A stretch of 64,000 nucleotides of DNA from Agrypnia vestita (lineage: Eukaryota > Arthropoda > Insecta > Trichoptera > Phryganeidae): NCBI GenBank assembly GCA_016648135.1, contig JADDOH010002612.1, forward strand, positions 1 through 64,000. The letters run 5' to 3'. The notes beneath the pieces are model-generated. The model was not told the DNA's origin, did no database searches, and saw nothing but the letters and a program-made list of their open reading frames with translations. Position numbers and translations under genes: made by a program. Each line of letters begins with the position of its first letter. Position 1 is the first letter of the stretch. This document shows, piece after piece, positions 23,022 through 34,231 of this stretch.

Positions 23022-23244
23022 TATTTAAATAAAGATGTAAATGTTCGATTGTCCAAAATCTTAAATCTACTATAGTTCTTTTTGACACAACCTTGCATTA
23101 TTTGTTTTGGTGACTACAAGCGCCGCAGTGAAAAAAACTCATCTAAATTTGAATCACTGACTGAGTCTTGGTCAGTCATCTTCAATGGGTTGACTTTCAA
23201 TACGCCAAGTCGTTAAATTTAATGTTGAGTGATTCTAGTTCAGT

Positions 23245-23325
23245 TAACTATCGGCCTAGGAATCCAATTGAATGCCGGCGTTTAATGAACGGCCTAGGCG
23301 TCCAACTAACTGGCTAATTTAACCA
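23245..23325. repeat. short direct duplication around CGGCCTAGG
   Basis: CGGCCTAGGAATCCAA near 23252 and CGGCCTAGGCGTCCAA near 23290 form two related units of about 39 bp, followed by GGCTAATTTAACCAGCCGGC. A locally GC-rich block of unknown origin. Confidence 0.5.
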
Positions 23326-23339
23326 GCCGGCTGCGACAT

Positions 23340-23501
23340 ATGCACGAGCTGGAACGCGAAAGAGATAATCACATCATCGAGACTTCATCATTGAGTCGGG
23401 ATGCCATCAAATCCGCAGACCTGCTTTGCGTGTTACAGTTTTACTCTGCTATTTCACCTGCACGTCTTTACTCGTCCACAGAGCATATATCCGGTGAGTG
23501 A
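23340..23501 (+). CDS. candidate 53-codon ORF or exon
   Basis: An ATG at 23340 opens MHELERERDNHIIET.. and runs 53 codons to TGA at 23499-23501. Just before its end CCGGTGAGTG looks like a splice donor (GT at 23493), so it could equally be an exon ending at 23492. Composition is more balanced than its surroundings. No recognised domain; upstream is a GC-rich duplication. Could be chance. Confidence 0.2.
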   Translation: MHELERERDNHIIETSSLSRDAIKSADLLCVLQFYSAISPARLYSSTEHISGE

Positions 23502-24425
23502 TAAATATCCAAACACAACGACAAACACGAAGTTTCCCTAAAAGTTAAATTTTGTTAACCCCGTACTGTGAACCCACCACTTTTCCGGTAATTTTTGTAT
23601 AGTTTTCTATTTTATCTCTCATTTAACATATAATATAACTTTGTTTAAAACTATAATTTCACAACAAAAATGTTTTTTTAATAAAATTTATATTTCAATA
23701 ATCCGTTTTCTAAATAAAAAAAAATATTAACCACCAATGTAAGAGTATAAACAGTTTCTGAGTTTACTCTCGCGGAATATTGCCCAATGTGAAACTATTT
23801 AAGACTTCACCTCTCTAGTTCTGAAAGTTGCAAGCAAGATTAAAGGATGCGGAGCTTTGAACATTGTTTTATATATTACACATGCATTACGCAAGGGAAC
23901 TGTAAATAAAACAGAGAATAAAGGTTCTATCGGACGCCATTATGTGAAGCGTCACTTGCTTAGTTAGTCCGCATATCTGGAGAAAAGTTTCTGAGTCTAG
24001 TGGGTTTGAAATCCTTTTGAATAAAGATCTCTTAAATGAGAAAGCAGTTGTATTAGAGAGATTTGCTTTATCATTGAATATATTAAAGACCATATGTTTT
24101 TCATTCAAACAATTTTCCTTTTCTATTTTTTTTCCCTTCATACTCAATCATTTTTACTTAATTCATTTTCACTTACATACTTCATCATAAAATTCTTTCA
24201 AAAAACTAATAAAAACAATTTAAACTAAATTAAACATTGTAATACTCTTAAATTGAGATTTTCTGTCACTACTATGGTTTCAAAAAGAGCAGTCTTTCAC
24301 ATCCTTAGATACAATTAATAACTTAGTGCTACCAACCCATTTGGATAGGTTAGGAAATAACTACGATATAAATCCTTGAAATTATTGATCGATGTGTAAT
24401 TTACTTACAGTTTTATTTTATTTTA
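23502..24425. other. AT-rich intergenic sequence
   Basis: An 86-codon minus frame at 23887-24147 shows no recognisable features. No repeat seen. Confidence 0.45.
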
Positions 24426-24600
24426 CTAGCTGTAACCCGTCAGAAATGACAGTACTTACACATGTCGGCTCCTTAGGAATAAGTTTGTATTTATTTTATT
24501 TTTAAAAAAAAAATTGAGAAAAAAAATTGGAAAATTTTACACGTTACACAAAGTTATTGGGAAAGACAGATAGACAGACAGACAAACAGACAACGAAATT
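24426..24600 (+). repeat. ACTAGCTG-ended repeat with GACAGACAGACA block
   Basis: Starts ACTAGCTGTAACCCGTCAGA and ends GACAGACAGACAAACAGACAACGAAATTATT. The inverted counterpart is at 12.99-13.16 kb and a tail-only copy near 30.28 kb. The ACTAGCTG start is shared with the tandem-unit elements at 10.2 and 58.7 kb, so they may have similar termini. Confidence 0.6.
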
Positions 24601-25417
24601 ATTGTAAATGTGATTTTATACATTTATTCAGACACAAGTACATGATATATTTGAATAAGAGCATGAGTTATCAGAATCAATTATCCAAATCAGATAGTTA
24701 TATAGAATTGTGTTGTACTTAAGATATAGCACCCCTAGCCTTAGACTATGACATGTCAAAAAATGGTATACTAAAATAATGATATGGATCCAAACTTTCA
24801 ATTCTCAGAAAGAAATCAAGTAATATGTGTTATATTTTCATTAAATTTTCTTTTTGTTCACCATCATTTTCATCTTTAATGTCATATTTTGTAAAGTAAA
24901 ATATGAGAAGAAAATGGTATTTTTCATAGTTTTTTTTGAGAAAATATATCGCATACATTATTGATAAACCTACATAGCTTATTTGTACATTTGTTTTTGA
25001 AATTATTGAAAATAATAAAAAAAAAGTATTTTTTAATTTTTTTTTCATCGGATTCGTTCGACAGCAAACATTTTGATACAATCAAGAGACAGCATAATAA
25101 AGTATTTGACAGACATGCAATAATCCTGGAAGAGGATTATAAAGTGTTTCACAGATGATTGATTAATGCGAAATTAGTGTTTATTAAAGTACTGTGCTTC
25201 AGTTTAATTCATGTCCAGTGACTGTGTGTATCAAATAAAGCATCTTATGTATTCTATGTTATCAATTATGCATTCAAATCTATCTGTATTAATAAATAAA
25301 TTATGTATTCTATCCATCTCTGACGGGAAGTAAAGATAATAAATTCGTAAAATGTACTCGGCAGTAACAATTTAAAACCAGACATGTTGACCTAAAATTA
25401 AGATCAGACAGATAAAG
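24601..25417. other. AT-rich intergenic sequence
   Basis: Two overlapping AT-rich frames around 24830-25158 show no features. No repeat seen. Confidence 0.45.
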
Positions 25418-25469
25418 GTGAATAAAACAGTGGGTATTTCATCCACTTGTATAATCCGTGCTGTCATTA

Positions 25470-25740
25470 ATATCTCCGGTCAGTCGGGAAGTGCACTGTC
25501 GGAGCGGACAATGACCGCAGCTAACCCGGACGGTCGCTCCGTCTGCGATCTATTTCGGACTGCTATCGATCCGCTCACGTGTGAACCTGCCTGTAGGCCC
25601 GCGGCGCATCCTACTCGCCCGCTAATACTCCGGAATATTTATCGGCTTCCGCTGATTAACTGCATTTCGGAGCCGCCAGGGGAAGAATCATTTCTCTCTG
25701 GTATTCTAGGAAAAATGCGCCCCGGGCGGCATTGAATTAT
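25470..25740. promoter_or_regulatory. GC-richer island, candidate conserved non-coding element
   Basis: A sharp rise in GC with no coding signature that I recognise; a 105-codon frame (25418-25735) crosses it but opens in AT-rich sequence and shows no domain. A CGGAGCG ... CGCTCCG inverted pair occurs at about 25500-25540. Could be unique regulatory DNA or a first-exon region. Confidence 0.3.
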
Positions 25741-26239
25741 TTTAGATTTTTCTTTGATATTTGCGCGTATCTATAGTACTTACCACCACGCCGTTCCTCG
25801 TTCGATGGTAAAAAAGCAGACTCTTTTGTCCTGGGCGGCATGCCAGGATTCTTGATGTGATACCCAAAATTCACATTTTCATGCCTCTTATACGAAATTT
25901 TTTTACTTCACTTTTGTTGAGAGATTATGTTTTGCAGCCATATATTAACACTGGAAGCATGCGTTGATTCTTTAAATTACGATTAACTATTATATTCAAA
26001 TTGAAATTTCCCTACATAAAATACACTAGTGAATAGCTTGTTGGTCAAGTTTTTAATATTCTTGCCTACTAATTCAGTGGCCGCTGTTTCGAGCCGCATT
26101 CCAGGATACGAGCAAGTTAGCTTGTTCCTATTTTGACAACAGAAGCGTTTAAATTAATTTGGAAATAGTAAGAAAATTGATCTAACACCAATCATAGTTT
26201 TCGCATCTCTATTAAAAAAATACGCGAATAAATATACTA
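25741..26239. other. AT-rich intergenic sequence
   Basis: No gene or repeat that I can support. Confidence 0.45.
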
Positions 26240-26440
26240 ACTATCCTACCATCACACGGCTTGCTGTGCGGCTGGGCAGAGACGAAAGAACGTCCTGTAC
26301 ACTCTTCTATCCTGGCACACCACACTTGCATCATATACTTTTATAAATCTTCTAATGCATGGTTTGATTGTTTTTGTTTTAACAGGGCCGTACTCAATAT
26401 TTGGTTTTTTGATTTCTGTTTTCTTCAACAATCGCTTCAT
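26240..26440 (-). pseudogene. LINE 3' end (VCQDRR family), copy 2
   Basis: The minus-strand frame reads IRRFIKVYDASVVCQDRRVY (about 26305-26365), matching the LINE C-terminal block R.CM.V.EAKVVCQDRRVW. It is followed by a GC-richer CGTCTCTGCCCAGCC... stretch and a TTAG-type end near 26240. Upstream residues are diverged. Confidence 0.7.
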
Positions 26441-26504
26441 ATTTTTTCATTACCATCCTTCCTTTGGTTATATCTTTCACACGATATTCAATCGACTTGC
26501 TTTC

Positions 26505-26650
26505 TGCTTTATAATTCGTTTTTTAGGTTCATCTTTATGATTCGTTTTTGCGTTCCGCTTTATAATTCGTTTTTTTGTTCAGCTTTATAATTCGTTTTTG
26601 CGTTCAGCTTTATAATTCGTTTATGCGTTCAGCTTTATAATTCATTTTTT
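26505..26650. repeat. ~26-bp minisatellite
   Basis: Five to six imperfect units of the form GCTTTATAATTCGTTTTTGC plus GTTCA, with unit lengths of about 25-30 bp. Confidence 0.85.
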
Positions 26651-27485
26651 ATCTTATTACTTATCACAACATCGTACAAATATTTCAAACGAATACTTTC
26701 GTTTTCTTTTTGCCAATTACACTTTTCACTTCCACATTCTTCACGTTTTGGCATTTTTAAAAATAAACATATGCCTAAAATTACTATTAATACTTTAGTG
26801 CTATGAAAAAATACACTAATACTTAAAGTGCTTAAACTTTTATAAATATTACGCACTAAAACCAATGTGAATAAAGTAACCTAAAACATAACTCATTATA
26901 TTGGTAATTGAAAAGTGATGGTAAATTTATACAGATCAACTCACTCGTACATTTAATTATTACATAAAATTTTCCATCCCATTAAATCTTATTTACAGTG
27001 ATGATGAAACAAATTTAGAATGATAGCGATAATTTACTTGAATAAAATTTTGGAATATCTAGATATTTTTAGTTAAATTTCATCGACTAGAAAATATTAC
27101 TTTTAAAAAGTAATATATTAAAAGTAAAGCGAGTTAGGGTTATGAGAATAGCGACATCTAGCGTAGCATATTACATATTAGCAACATCAGTTATTGGTAT
27201 TGTGACAGAGCATTATGATTTTTTTTTGCTTCTTATATCTCATTTTTACACACTTTACACTGCATTAATTTTTACGCCATCTGTAATGAAGGACATTATT
27301 ACACGGAGAATAATGCCACTTTTCTTTTCTTTTATATGTACTTCATTATTGTTTTTTATACCTCGTCATTATTTTTCCTATCTGATATTGTTAGTGATGG
27401 ATAATGTTCCGTAAAGGATTTTATATTTTGATATAATAAATAACATCACTTTGTTAGTGTGTAAAAATAATAATATACTGATCGG
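26651..27485. other. AT-rich intergenic sequence
   Basis: A 90-codon hydrophobic frame at 27142-27414 is AT-driven, with no recognised features and no start context. No repeat seen. Confidence 0.4.
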
Positions 27486-27489
27486 TTTT

Positions 27490-27580
27490 GACATATTGTG
27501 ACCTGACTCATCAACTGGGTTCTCAAACCCAGAACTTCTTGTATGAGCCAATTCCGTACACGCTGTACTACAAAGGTTAC
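27490..27580 (-). mobile_element. tRNA-like SINE head, family uncertain
   Basis: The minus strand has an A-box-like TAGTACAGCGTG (11 of 12 positions of the consensus) and a T-arm-like CTGGGTTTGAGAACCCAG (about 27515-27533). The spacing of about 40 nt fits a tRNA-derived SINE head. No second copy was found in the window. Confidence 0.4.
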
Positions 27581-27959
27581 AACTTTTTTCATCACAACGA
27601 AATTCAATATGCATTATTTTTATGTAATACACTTTTAACATTTATATATTAATTAATGTTAAATTTTTGTCATGTTTAATGTATCGAATTGTCATACACT
27701 CATTATTTAAAAAATATATACCTACATTATGATTAAAACTTGAAAGTTGGTTAGGTTTGAAGTGTTCATTTAATGTACATTTGTAATATTTTATTTTTAT
27801 TCAATATATGGTAAAAATACAATTATTTAATTTACATCAAATTGACATTTTTTTAATACTTTGTAGTCATGTAGACCTCATTTCGATTTTCGACACGTCC
27901 GTATCATTTACATGCATTGTTAAAACTAACTTGCTTTTTTGATAAATTGTCGATGCTTT

Positions 27960-28165
27960 TCTGTTTTTTGTTTTGTTTTAAAAAAATAGAAATGCGAACA
28001 CGGAATACACGGAATAGTGTCACATCAATATTCTTACTATTTTCAAACTATACTGAACGCTTGTGCTATGAAAATAGAACTAACTTGCTGGTCGCGAACT
28101 TTGGATCACGAGGCGAGAGGCCTAACCACAAGACTAACAAGCTACTCGTTACAACTGGCTTTAAA
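27960..28165 (-). mobile_element. tRNA-like SINE, family B, copy 1
   Basis: On the minus strand a head with TTAGTCTTGTGGTTAG (A-box-like) and AAGTTCGCGACC (B-box-like) lies at about 28085-28145. It is followed by a tail containing CAATATTGATG and ATTCCGTGTTC (27985-28035). The tail recurs at the right edge of the window (63.88-63.94 kb). Confidence 0.5.
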
Positions 28166-28194
28166 CTGTTATTTTTTATATATTTATCCTACAT

Positions 28195-28292
28195 TCTCAA
28201 TAGGATTTTTTTTTGTGCTTGACTTACATTACTTTACTTAATTTTTGTAAAAGCTCTGAAAAGCGTTAATAAATAAATAAACAAAAAAATAA
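28195..28292 (+). mobile_element. LINE 3' tail with (AATA)n end, copy 1
   Basis: TTTTTGTAAAAGC...GCGTTAATAAATAAATAAAC matches the end of the segment at 46.47-46.53 kb (TGTAAAAGC...GCGTTGATTAATAAATAAATA). This is the typical 3' terminus of a non-LTR retrotransposon. Confidence 0.55.
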
Positions 28293-30199
28293 TTAATATA
28301 TAAGAAATTTTCCTAACTCCTCCAAACAGAGCTACAATTATGTATTTGTATTTTGAGATTATTTACTGGGATCGGATAGTTTATCAAATAATAAACACGT
28401 TTTTTCAATTTTCTTTTGTTCGTTTAAGTTTCATTGAAACTTTTTTCCCTTCCGACCGCTAGGAACAATATTGAAGCGAAACTTATCCAAGAGTTGCGGA
28501 TCTAGTTCGTGCTTAGTCTGACTCCCAGGGAGGCAGGTAGGTACTGCGAACTCGCCGCCTTCCCCGAATTACGCTTCCTACTTTAGTTTAGGTCGATGTA
28601 GATTAAATATTGTTGCTCTAAATATAAATATATTTTCCAAGTTTACTAAATAATACTAGTAGTAATGAGATAACAATGAAGTTTACTAAAGATTCTGAGT
28701 ACCCTTTTGGTAAAAGGTTATTTTTTAACATCATATTTAATATCTGAGGGGATAAAAAATAATCTATTATATTATTTTACTCTTAACTTTTGGTAAACTG
28801 TGAACCTATTCATGCGCAAATTTTCTATTTATTTCTTTCATACCTGCACTATTTCTGCTCGTTATTTGTCTATACCTCTTTCCATTTAAAAAAGACAGCC
28901 GAATTAGTATATGTAAGCTGTGTGCGTCGTACGCATGTCTTATAAATAATAATTCGATTGTCTTTCATGGAATGGTCTTACCAATATGGAACAGATGTTT
29001 TGATCTAAGCTGTAAAATGACCATATTCGCTTCTTTTTCCCAAATTTCCAATTTTTTTCATCTTTGTTGTTGCTTTTACTTGTTACGAATTTGAATTACT
29101 AAATGCTACTCTACTCTATTTTCTACATATTTGCATTAATTCTGATCTGTTTTTACCTATTTATATTCTCTCTTGTTTTTTAGTCGGCATTTCTCTTTCT
29201 TTTATGTTTGATATACTTGCATTCCTACTTGTCACTTCTTTTGTGTATCCATATGAAATATTCTGTGTCGATCCGAGTTTTAAAATTATCCTTTTTTAAT
29301 TCCATTTTTGCTTGCGTCTTAAATGTTACTTTTGTATTTTTACTAATTTGTGTTCTTGATTTTACTTGCTTTCATATGAAATATTTGGTATTGATTTAAG
29401 GTGTTAAATTGATCAACAAATTCATGTCTATTTTATAAACCTAGCAAGTTAGTTAGTGGCTGAGAGGCTTGCTACATATTATTTTATGTTTGTAGATTTT
29501 ATGTTTGTAGATATGTATTAAGCAAAAAATTTCATGTGTCCAATAAATGCCGATTACATTAATGTTTTAGTGCTCCATATACGTTATTATTAAACTTAAT
29601 CATTTGAAGCTTACGCAAATATAATAAATCATGACAAAATATTAGAAAAATACACAAGTTACATTTTCACATGATCAAATTTAATAGGAAATATACGATA
29701 AGACAGCTTAAGATTTTATACACAATATCAAGGTATTATATACAACAAAAATATTTTTAAAACCTTGATATTTAAAAATATTATAAAGGCCAAACATAAT
29801 TAATCAACGATCAACAAGAGAAAAAAAATTAGAAATGTTATAATTTTTAAAAATGAATAATTGATCGAAATATACACTTAATTTTTTATTGGTGACCTCT
29901 GAGAATGAAATGAAATGATCTATTTTTATAGTAACTTGTTTAGTAGTTTTGTTAAGTAATTATGTTTAGTAGTGTAGTGCCAACACCCATGGAATAATAA
30001 TGACGACTTATATCAAAATACTTGAATATTTTTTTTATATTTCTCCTGCCAGCAGTTAATGGTACTCTTTTAAACCTAGCGATTGTGGTCGGCGGAACAT
30101 GAAACGGTTCGCGCCTTTTGCTAAGTCCTAGTATATATATATATTTAAAGTATATTTATGATGGTCCACGAAGAGGCGGCGGTAGCAACATGCGTTAAG
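28293..30199. other. long AT-rich intergenic stretch
   Basis: No supported gene over 1.9 kb. A GC-richer patch lies at about 28440-28600. An AT-driven hydrophobic frame lies at 29208-29399. Confidence 0.45.
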
Positions 30200-30305
30200 C
30201 GGCCTGTTCGGATTTGGTCCGGAGTTTAAGCCCCATTCGAATGAAATTACGGAGGTTACACGAAGTTACGAAGAACAGACAGACAGACAACGAAATAATT
30301 ATGTT
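30200..30305 (+). repeat. tail-only copy of the GACAGACAGACA repeat
   Basis: GAACAGACAGACAGACAACGAAATAATTATG at about 30272-30302 matches the 3' end of the repeat at 24.43-24.60 kb. The upstream part is different. Confidence 0.5.
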
Positions 30306-30839
30306 TGTCATGTGCATGGGTGTTATTAATAATGTTTTTTAGTCTAGAAACAATGTATGAGGTCTCTGTCTTTTTCCTATTTTGAATTATTTGCTCATAA
30401 GTTTTGATCTTAGATGTGTTTTTATATTATTCTCGTGTAAAAAAGGCTGAATTATGGAGCATTTTACGAAGAAAAAATATATTTTGCGCACAAATAATCT
30501 CTCATTTCTCTTCTTTTTTTCTCCCAACCCATTGTTTCGTATTGTAAAACGAAATCTTTATAAATTTAAATATACCTACCATGACACGATGTCACATTGA
30601 CTGTCACCAATTTTTTATAGTTTCGAATGGAATTCTTCAATACTGTATTTTGGGTGATTAATTACACCTTTTGTCTATCGATGTGGTTGCTTCACCTCGG
30701 GCAGGATAAACAATTCTCTCCTAAAAGACGTGCGCCGGGCTTCGAATTCTGTGCGTACGGTCGCAAAATCAATACAGGTGATCACACATTTTTTCAATGA
30801 AATTTCAAAAGGTCCCGCTCATTTCATATACTTTGGTGA
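30306..30839. other. AT-rich intergenic sequence
   Basis: No gene or repeat that I can support. Confidence 0.45.
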
Positions 30840-31410
30840 ATATTCATGAGAAATTTGAATCGCTCGCCATTATTCCATGAAGGATGATCGGGGGGGGCGG
30901 AGGGGGGAGGACACGGCCCGGGGGCTCACCTTCCCGGCAATAAAATATATCACCGACCACCGAACAATGAAAGGAAAGAAGAAAATTACCTCATTTTCTT
31001 TTGTGTCGACTGGCCGCGGCGGGGTTGCCACTTCCTTTGCCGTTTTTATTTTTATCGACGCTGTAAAATTGCGGCATAAATGTTGGGGAAAGTTCCGCGA
31101 ATCCAAGTTTCGGCACTTGGCGGAACGAAACTTGTTTCGCTAACAATGCATGTCGAAACAAAGGAGAGCTCTCGCTACACCTTGTGCGGATATGTCCCCG
31201 TTTAAAAGCGGAATCATCCCAGTTTTCGATCAGAAGTTTTGCGTTATAAACGGAGATTGTACTCTTTACGGCGTTGTCCTCTGTGAGTGTGTGCAGTCTC
31301 GCTCCGAGGGGCACCACCAGCCACCCAGACAAACTCTTAACAAGCACTTGAGAAAATTCGTGAGGTGTTTCAATTTTGCTTTCAGCCACTTCATCCCGCA
31401 TTTAATATAA
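30840..31410. promoter_or_regulatory. GC-richer island, largest in the window
   Basis: Starts with a long purine G-run (about 30888-30910) and is balanced in composition for more than 500 bp. Frames are open on both strands (136 codons minus, 30991-31401; 88 codons plus, 30877-31143; 86 codons plus, 31150-31410). None shows a recognised domain, and simultaneous openness on both strands fits composition rather than coding. Candidate regulatory or conserved unique DNA. Confidence 0.3.
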
Positions 31411-31724
31411 ATTATAAGTGAGCGTACACTGAAGTGTATGGAAGTCTGGTGTATGGATTGCAGGTCCAGCGACGGGAAGGGGGTAAGTGGTGGGAGAGAG
31501 GAAAATTGTAGGAAGGGGTGAAGTGGAGGGCTGTATTTAATTATCGACGAAAATATTTTGTGTATTTAAGGTTTTATCAATTTCAAGTGTTTCTAGTCCA
31601 TATGTCTATGGTTATGTGAGATATGTATGTTTGTGTTGTTTAATTTGTATTTCTTTCATCACGTGGTTCTTTAATTTATGTTATTTGAATCTGATGTATT
31701 TTTTTTATTCACACACCGTTCCAT
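31411..31724. other. intergenic sequence
   Basis: A G-rich purine stretch at about 31475-31530; otherwise nothing recognised. Confidence 0.45.
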
Positions 31725-31800
31725 ATTGAATGTATGGAAGAGGCCTATATCCAGCAGTGGAGAGATGAAGGCTGAGGAAGAAGAAGAAGAACACACCTTT
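31725..31800 (+). pseudogene. RTE-like LINE 3' terminus with (GAA)n tail
   Basis: The frame MEEAYIQQWRDEG then stop (about 31735-31773) matches the last residues typical of lepidopteran RTE-like LINE ORFs, and a GAAGAAGAAGAAGAA tail follows immediately. Only the extreme 3' end is present. Confidence 0.7.
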
Positions 31801-32719
31801 CGTTTTGAGTACAAAATGTATAGGTTTTATGAAGATTATAAATAAATATGTTTATTGAATACACTAATGATCAGGAAATTATAAACAAAATTAAGAGTTA
31901 TTAAATCGACTGATAAAATTAAGAAGATGTTGTACATCAAAAAATCGTACGAGACATCACAACAAGTGTGGAGTGCACGGGTCCCAATTATAATAATAAC
32001 TGCCAATTATATTGCGGAAATTGTTAAAACATTTAAAAATTAGCCTTAAAACTTGTGAGTCACTCCATTTTTAACGTTAACAATTAAAATTTTATGGGAA
32101 CGCGCTTACGTTTCTAGAAATAATTTATCAAACATAAAACAAATTAGATGAATCAGTTGAAAGATAAATAGAAAAACCTAACTGTATAAAATATTTGGTT
32201 TACTACGAGATAGAAGCCCGAAACATTTCCAACCGGAACTTTGTTTTATAAATTATAATTTAATGTGTTTTCATTTTAAAACGTTTTTACTTTGCTGTTT
32301 TCACTCATCATTACTAATTCAAACAAAATCTACCACCCTTATTATTTATTGAGGAAGTTTTTAAAAATATTTTATGTTTAATAATATATAATTAACTATG
32401 TATTTATATACTATATAACTGAGCCCGCGCGGCTTCGCACGCATAGATTTTTAGCAACTTTTAGTCATATAACATATAGATATATGTCTTCATTAACTTT
32501 TTTTAAAGAACTTTCTGAGTTCTACAACTTCCCTATATAAATATCTCTTACCGTTAAGGCAACGTTCTAAAAAATGCATTGCTCGACCATTTCTTCATCG
32601 ACTTTACTTGTAAAATAGGTCAACACGAAAATCCCTTTTATTTTAAAAGAATAATATGTATTTTTCAATTGGTTGAGCAACTTTGTAGATTGACATTTAA
32701 AAATAAATAAAGTATAATT
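31801..32719. other. AT-rich intergenic sequence
   Basis: No supported gene. At 32418-32450 a GAGCCCGCGCGGCTTCGCAC string resembles common insect repeat termini, with no second copy seen here. Confidence 0.45.
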
Positions 32720-32744
32720 TGTTTTAATCTACTTATATGCATTA

Positions 32745-32792
32745 ATTACACCTAAATGTTTCGGAAAAACCTTTCCATCGTCAGGGGGTTTT
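32745..32792 (-). ncRNA. hammerhead-like motif (PLE), decayed
   Basis: The minus strand has CTGACGA (complement of 32778-32784), stem II GGAAA/TTTCC and GAAACATTTA. The palindromic ACATGT of the related ends has become ACATTT and helix I is weaker, so activity is doubtful. Confidence 0.5.
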
Positions 32793-33715
32793 ATATATAA
32801 TTAATTTAATTTAAAACAAATAATATTTTCAATTTTGATTGGAAAATGTATTAATATATAAAATTCTTGGCCAATAATTGTTATTATTTTTTATATTTAT
32901 CTGTGAATTGTATAAAAATTGGTTAGTTATATTCTCTTTAATTTATTTTAAAAAAAATTTATCAATTAATTCTGTATTGTATCCATTATTAAATGCGATT
33001 TGTGTTATTGTATTTAATTCAATTTGAAAATTAGAGTGAGACAGAGGTAAATTGATAAGACGGTGCATCATTGAATGAAAACCCGAGTGTTTATGTGATA
33101 CAGGGTGATTAGTTGTACAATGTATAATAGCGTCTGTAAAAGTTTGTTTTCTTTAAGTTTAAAATTCGATTTTATTATTTTTTTTAAAAAGTGTTAGATC
33201 AAAAAAGTTAAATGTCGAATTATTTTCTATTTCTCAAGTAAACTTTATATTATTATGAAATAAATTGATTAGTTGTAAAAATAATGTTAATTGACGTTAT
33301 AATCCTGTCCAAATACACAATATATCGTCAACATACCTTCTATATAACAAAATATTTTTTAACAAAGTTGAATCACAATTAAAAATATTTTTTTCTAAGT
33401 TATCTATAAAAATGTCTGCAAATAATGGACTCGTGGGTGCTCCCTTAGGAATTAACTCTGATTATACAAAAAATTGTTAAATTGAAAATAATTTTGGTTC
33501 ATACAGAGATTCAATAAGCAACTTAGATCTTTAACCAACGTTTTTGGTAAATTTGATAAATTTAATAAATCAGAAATGATAATATTACTTTCATTGATAG
33601 GTACATTGCGTTTACACAAATAAATTGACAATATCAAAAGAAATAAGTTTAGCATTATTTGGAATGTATATATCCTGTAACGTTTCCACTAATTGCAAAG
33701 AATTTTTTACAGTTA

Positions 33716-33760
33716 TTCCACACCCTGACGATGAAAAAGGTTTCTAAAACATGAAGTAGA
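33716..33760 (+). ncRNA. hammerhead-like motif (PLE), decayed
   Basis: ACACC then CTGACGA (33725-33731), a weak stem II, and AAAACATG instead of GAAACATG. Inverted partner of the end at 32.75 kb. Core G12 is lost, so probably inactive. Confidence 0.45.
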
Positions 33761-33765
33761 TATAT

Positions 33766-34231
33766 AAAAATAATACAATCAGTATTTTTTTAAAAATATT
33801 TTAATAATATTATTTAAGAAAAATGCTTTTCGCGTATGAAAATCAAAAAATTTTTAAGCAAAGTTTAAAATGTATCATCACACTAGATAGGTAGATCTAG
33901 ATGAGAATAAGTTCTTGAGAAAAAAGTCCCCGGAGATTATTCCTAGCGCACTCATTAACTTGATTGCTTGCTGGCAATGCAAACTATTACCGAAGGGTGG
34001 CGTCGCTTTCACGGAGGGTTGAAATCGGTCCAAAGAACGAAAGAACCACATACAAAAATATATATTTTATTTTTACGGTACAAAGTACCACTACGAAAAC
34101 ATATTGTTCTAATTGGTTAGTTTTTGACGTATAGTGAGCAGAATATATATAGCACACATCTAGAATTGTAAATTTAATAATTATTTAATAACTTCTTCAA
34201 GTGTACCAAATTTATTTTGTGGTAACATAAT
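33766..34231. other. intergenic sequence
   Basis: A GGTTGAAATCGGTCCAAAG string near 34018 resembles, in inverted form, the TTGGATCGATTTTTGACCC block of the ~520-bp repeat and may be an old fragment. No gene. Confidence 0.4.

Larger units (their letters stand above)
32720..33765 (-). pseudogene. Penelope-like element, reverse transcriptase fragment
   Basis: On the minus strand the coding blocks appear in the order expected for a PLE reverse transcriptase. LISFDIVNLF (about 33625-33655) is followed by KGAPTSPLFADIFIDNLEKN (about 33385-33445). Next comes LLYRRYVDDILCIWTG (about 33290-33335), which contains the YVDD catalytic motif. A thumb-like stretch TFTDAIIHCTTNHPVSHKH follows (about 33070-33135). 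Several stops and frame changes interrupt it, so it is dead. The GIY-YIG endonuclease that normally follows is missing. The fragment is bounded by inverted, decayed PLE ends with hammerhead-like cores: TCGTCAG at 32778-32784 (minus) and CTGACGA at 33725-33731 (plus). Confidence 0.88.

Noticed and set aside
25418..25735. 105-codon ORF as a gene
   Set aside because: No recognisable motif, start lies in AT-rich sequence, no poly(A) or splice context.
30991..31401. 136-codon minus-strand ORF as a gene
   Set aside because: Overlapping open frames on the other strand, no domain, and GC-driven openness. Kept only as a GC-rich island.
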